15,267 nucleotides of DNA, taken from NCBI GenBank assembly GCA_003353825.1, contig PIVW01000091.1, positions 1-15,267 on the forward strand, read 5' to 3'. A program made the position numbers and the translations under genes. Numbering within the stretch: the first letter of the stretch is position 1; every line of letters begins with the position of its first letter. Source of the stretch: Chloroflexota bacterium (GTDB lineage Bacteria; Chloroflexota; Anaerolineae; J102). Below, in pieces: positions 14,533 through 15,267 of the stretch. The notes beneath the pieces are model-generated. The model was not told the origin of the DNA and made no database searches. It saw nothing but the letters and a program-made list of their open reading frames with translations.

Positions 14533-14844
14533 CTAGGCCGAAGCCATAAATTGCTGCTGCCGCTGCTCAATGATTGCATCGATGTGTTCCGGCCAATGGT
14601 ACAGCACATTCGGATCAATATCTGCGCCATTCGGCCAGAACAGTGTACCGATATCTGAATTCAATGATACCTGATTGAATATTTCAATATCTCGTAATTG
14701 GCCGAAAATTGGTCCGTACAAAACAGGTTCAAAATCGATGATTTGTATGCTCTTATCATCAAATTCGATCCTAATTGTATATTTATGCAGTAATTTAAAT
14801 CCTGTAACATCATGGAGATGAGATTCGGCTATTGCTTTATTCAT
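14533..14844 (-). CDS. DUF2442-family protein
   Basis: This small protein (103 residues) has the DUF2442 pattern: a beta-rich N-terminal half (KYTIRIEFDDKSIQIIDFEPVLYG), then FGQLRDIEIFNQVSLN, then the hallmark TLFWPNGADIDPNVLYHW. Function is not established; members are commonly found beside DUF4160 proteins, as here. It starts 9 bp after the DUF4160 stop without a clear Shine-Dalgarno (CTTCTTC precedes the ATG), suggesting translation is coupled to the upstream gene. It converges on the GMC oxidoreductase gene with a single base between stop codons and no visible terminator between them. The region is more AT-rich than the sugar genes, consistent with an acquired accessory module. Confidence 0.85.
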   Translation of the reverse strand: MNKAIAESHLHDVTGFKLLHKYTIRIEFDDKSIQIIDFEPVLYGPIFGQLRDIEIFNQVSLNSDIGTLFWPNGADIDPNVLYHWPEHIDAIIEQRQQQFMASA

Positions 14845-14853
14845 GAAGAAGTT

Positions 14854-15120
14854 TTATTGTAACCCGGTAATTGTTTGTAATGGTTTTTGCTGTGAAGCGC
14901 GATGCCAATTGTCTAGTAATTCTTTCTGGTGCAACTCAGCCCATGCAAGAACCAGGTTCTGCTGACGACGAGGTAACGCTCCTGCTAGAATGGTTGGTGG
15001 ATCGATTGCAACGCTTGCTTTGTATTCGCCGTATCTAGCGTGGAAGTGCGGCCGATGATGACGACCACTTTCGAAATACATGGCGATAATGATTCCGTGG
15101 AAGCGAGAGATTTCAGGCAT
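14854..15120 (-). CDS. DUF4160-family protein
   Basis: This 88-residue protein matches DUF4160: MPEISRFHGIIIAMYFESG, then the signature HHRPHFHARYGEYKASVAID, and LPRRQQNLVLAWAELHQKELLDNW. The histidine-rich HHRPHFHARY is the conserved core and looks like a catalytic or metal-binding patch, though no activity is established. It is the first gene of a two-gene unit with DUF2442. Such pairs travel between genomes and have a toxin-antitoxin-like layout, but this role is a guess. GGA lies 10 bases before the ATG, a weak ribosome site. The whole leader up to the window edge (15121-15267) holds no other gene. Confidence 0.85.
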   Translation of the reverse strand: MPEISRFHGIIIAMYFESGRHHRPHFHARYGEYKASVAIDPPTILAGALPRRQQNLVLAWAELHQKELLDNWHRASQQKPLQTITGLQ

Positions 15121-15177
15121 GGAGTGTGTTCCGAAATGAATCTACTCAGTTAATACGACAATGGCACATTAGAATCC

Positions 15178-15189
15178 ACTACATGTAGT
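15178..15189. promoter_or_regulatory. 12-bp perfect palindrome upstream of the DUF4160-DUF2442 pair
   Basis: ACTACATGTAGT is a perfect palindrome about 58 bp upstream of the DUF4160 start. The half-site CACTACA recurs about 25 bp further on, within GCACTACAGTATAC. It may be an operator for the gene pair, but no convincing promoter boxes were found around it. Confidence 0.3.
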
Positions 15190-15267
15190 ATGTTTCTGAT
15201 ATGCACTACAGTATACGGGACACGCTAGATTCCGGCACAGTTACTAACGAACGGCAATTGATGTCGC

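Noticed and set aside
14529..14535. Bidirectional terminator between the GMC and DUF2442 genes
   Set aside because: The stop codons are one base apart and no hairpin was found at the junction.

Overview
The window looks like a chromosomal stretch of an uncultured environmental bacterium. A filamentous Chloroflexota lineage (Anaerolineae/Caldilineae-like) is my best guess. It rests on gene style only: SH3b-glycosidase lipoproteins, large sugar-oxidation loci, heptamer microsatellites and palindromic intergenic units. No phylogenetic marker is present. The central 12 kb is fairly GC-rich. The two flanks (about 1-2700 and 14530-15267) are more AT-rich and carry mobile-element remains or small accessory genes.

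Left flank (1-2700). Two translationally coupled small genes of unknown function (one cut by the window edge, one a three-helix membrane protein) are followed by a short ribosome-site-led ORF and then by non-coding, hairpin-rich sequence. An IS110-family transposase gene on the minus strand is complete except for a single-base frameshift. Just upstream of it lies a long, well-paired inverted-repeat structure, in the place where IS110 elements encode their bridge RNA. Next to it is the C-terminal half of a decayed ISAs1-family transposase with in-frame stops.

Central minus-strand sugar cluster (10550 down to 2752). In transcription order: a secreted SH3b-glycosidase lipoprotein, glucuronate isomerase (uxaC), a GalU-like nucleotidyltransferase, a GHMP kinase resembling plant glucuronokinase, an FGGY (xylulokinase-like) kinase and an aldo/keto reductase. 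galU-kinase and kinase-FGGY overlap by 11 and 8 bp, so these three are certainly one transcriptional and translational unit. Together they could release a uronate-bearing or pentose-bearing glycan, isomerise glucuronate for catabolism (UxaC), or salvage it through glucuronate-1-phosphate to UDP-glucuronate (kinase plus uridylyltransferase).

Divergent plus-strand cluster (10680-14531). A SorC-type sugar-responsive regulator is followed by a zinc alcohol/polyol dehydrogenase, an internal fragment of a Gfo/Idh/MocA oxidoreductase, and a GMC flavoprotein with a four-cysteine cluster. A strong sigma70-like promoter (TTGACA, 17 bp, TAGATT) lies in the divergent intergenic region. Two inverted repeats sit on it, one over the -10 and one over the predicted transcription start, and together they move the regulator's likely start codon 60 bp downstream of the longest ORF. 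The regulator probably controls itself, and perhaps both arms of this sugar locus.

Right flank (14533-15267). A DUF4160-DUF2442 pair on the minus strand converges on the GMC gene. It is a small accessory module of uncertain, possibly toxin-antitoxin-like, role. No tRNA, rRNA or CRISPR array was seen.
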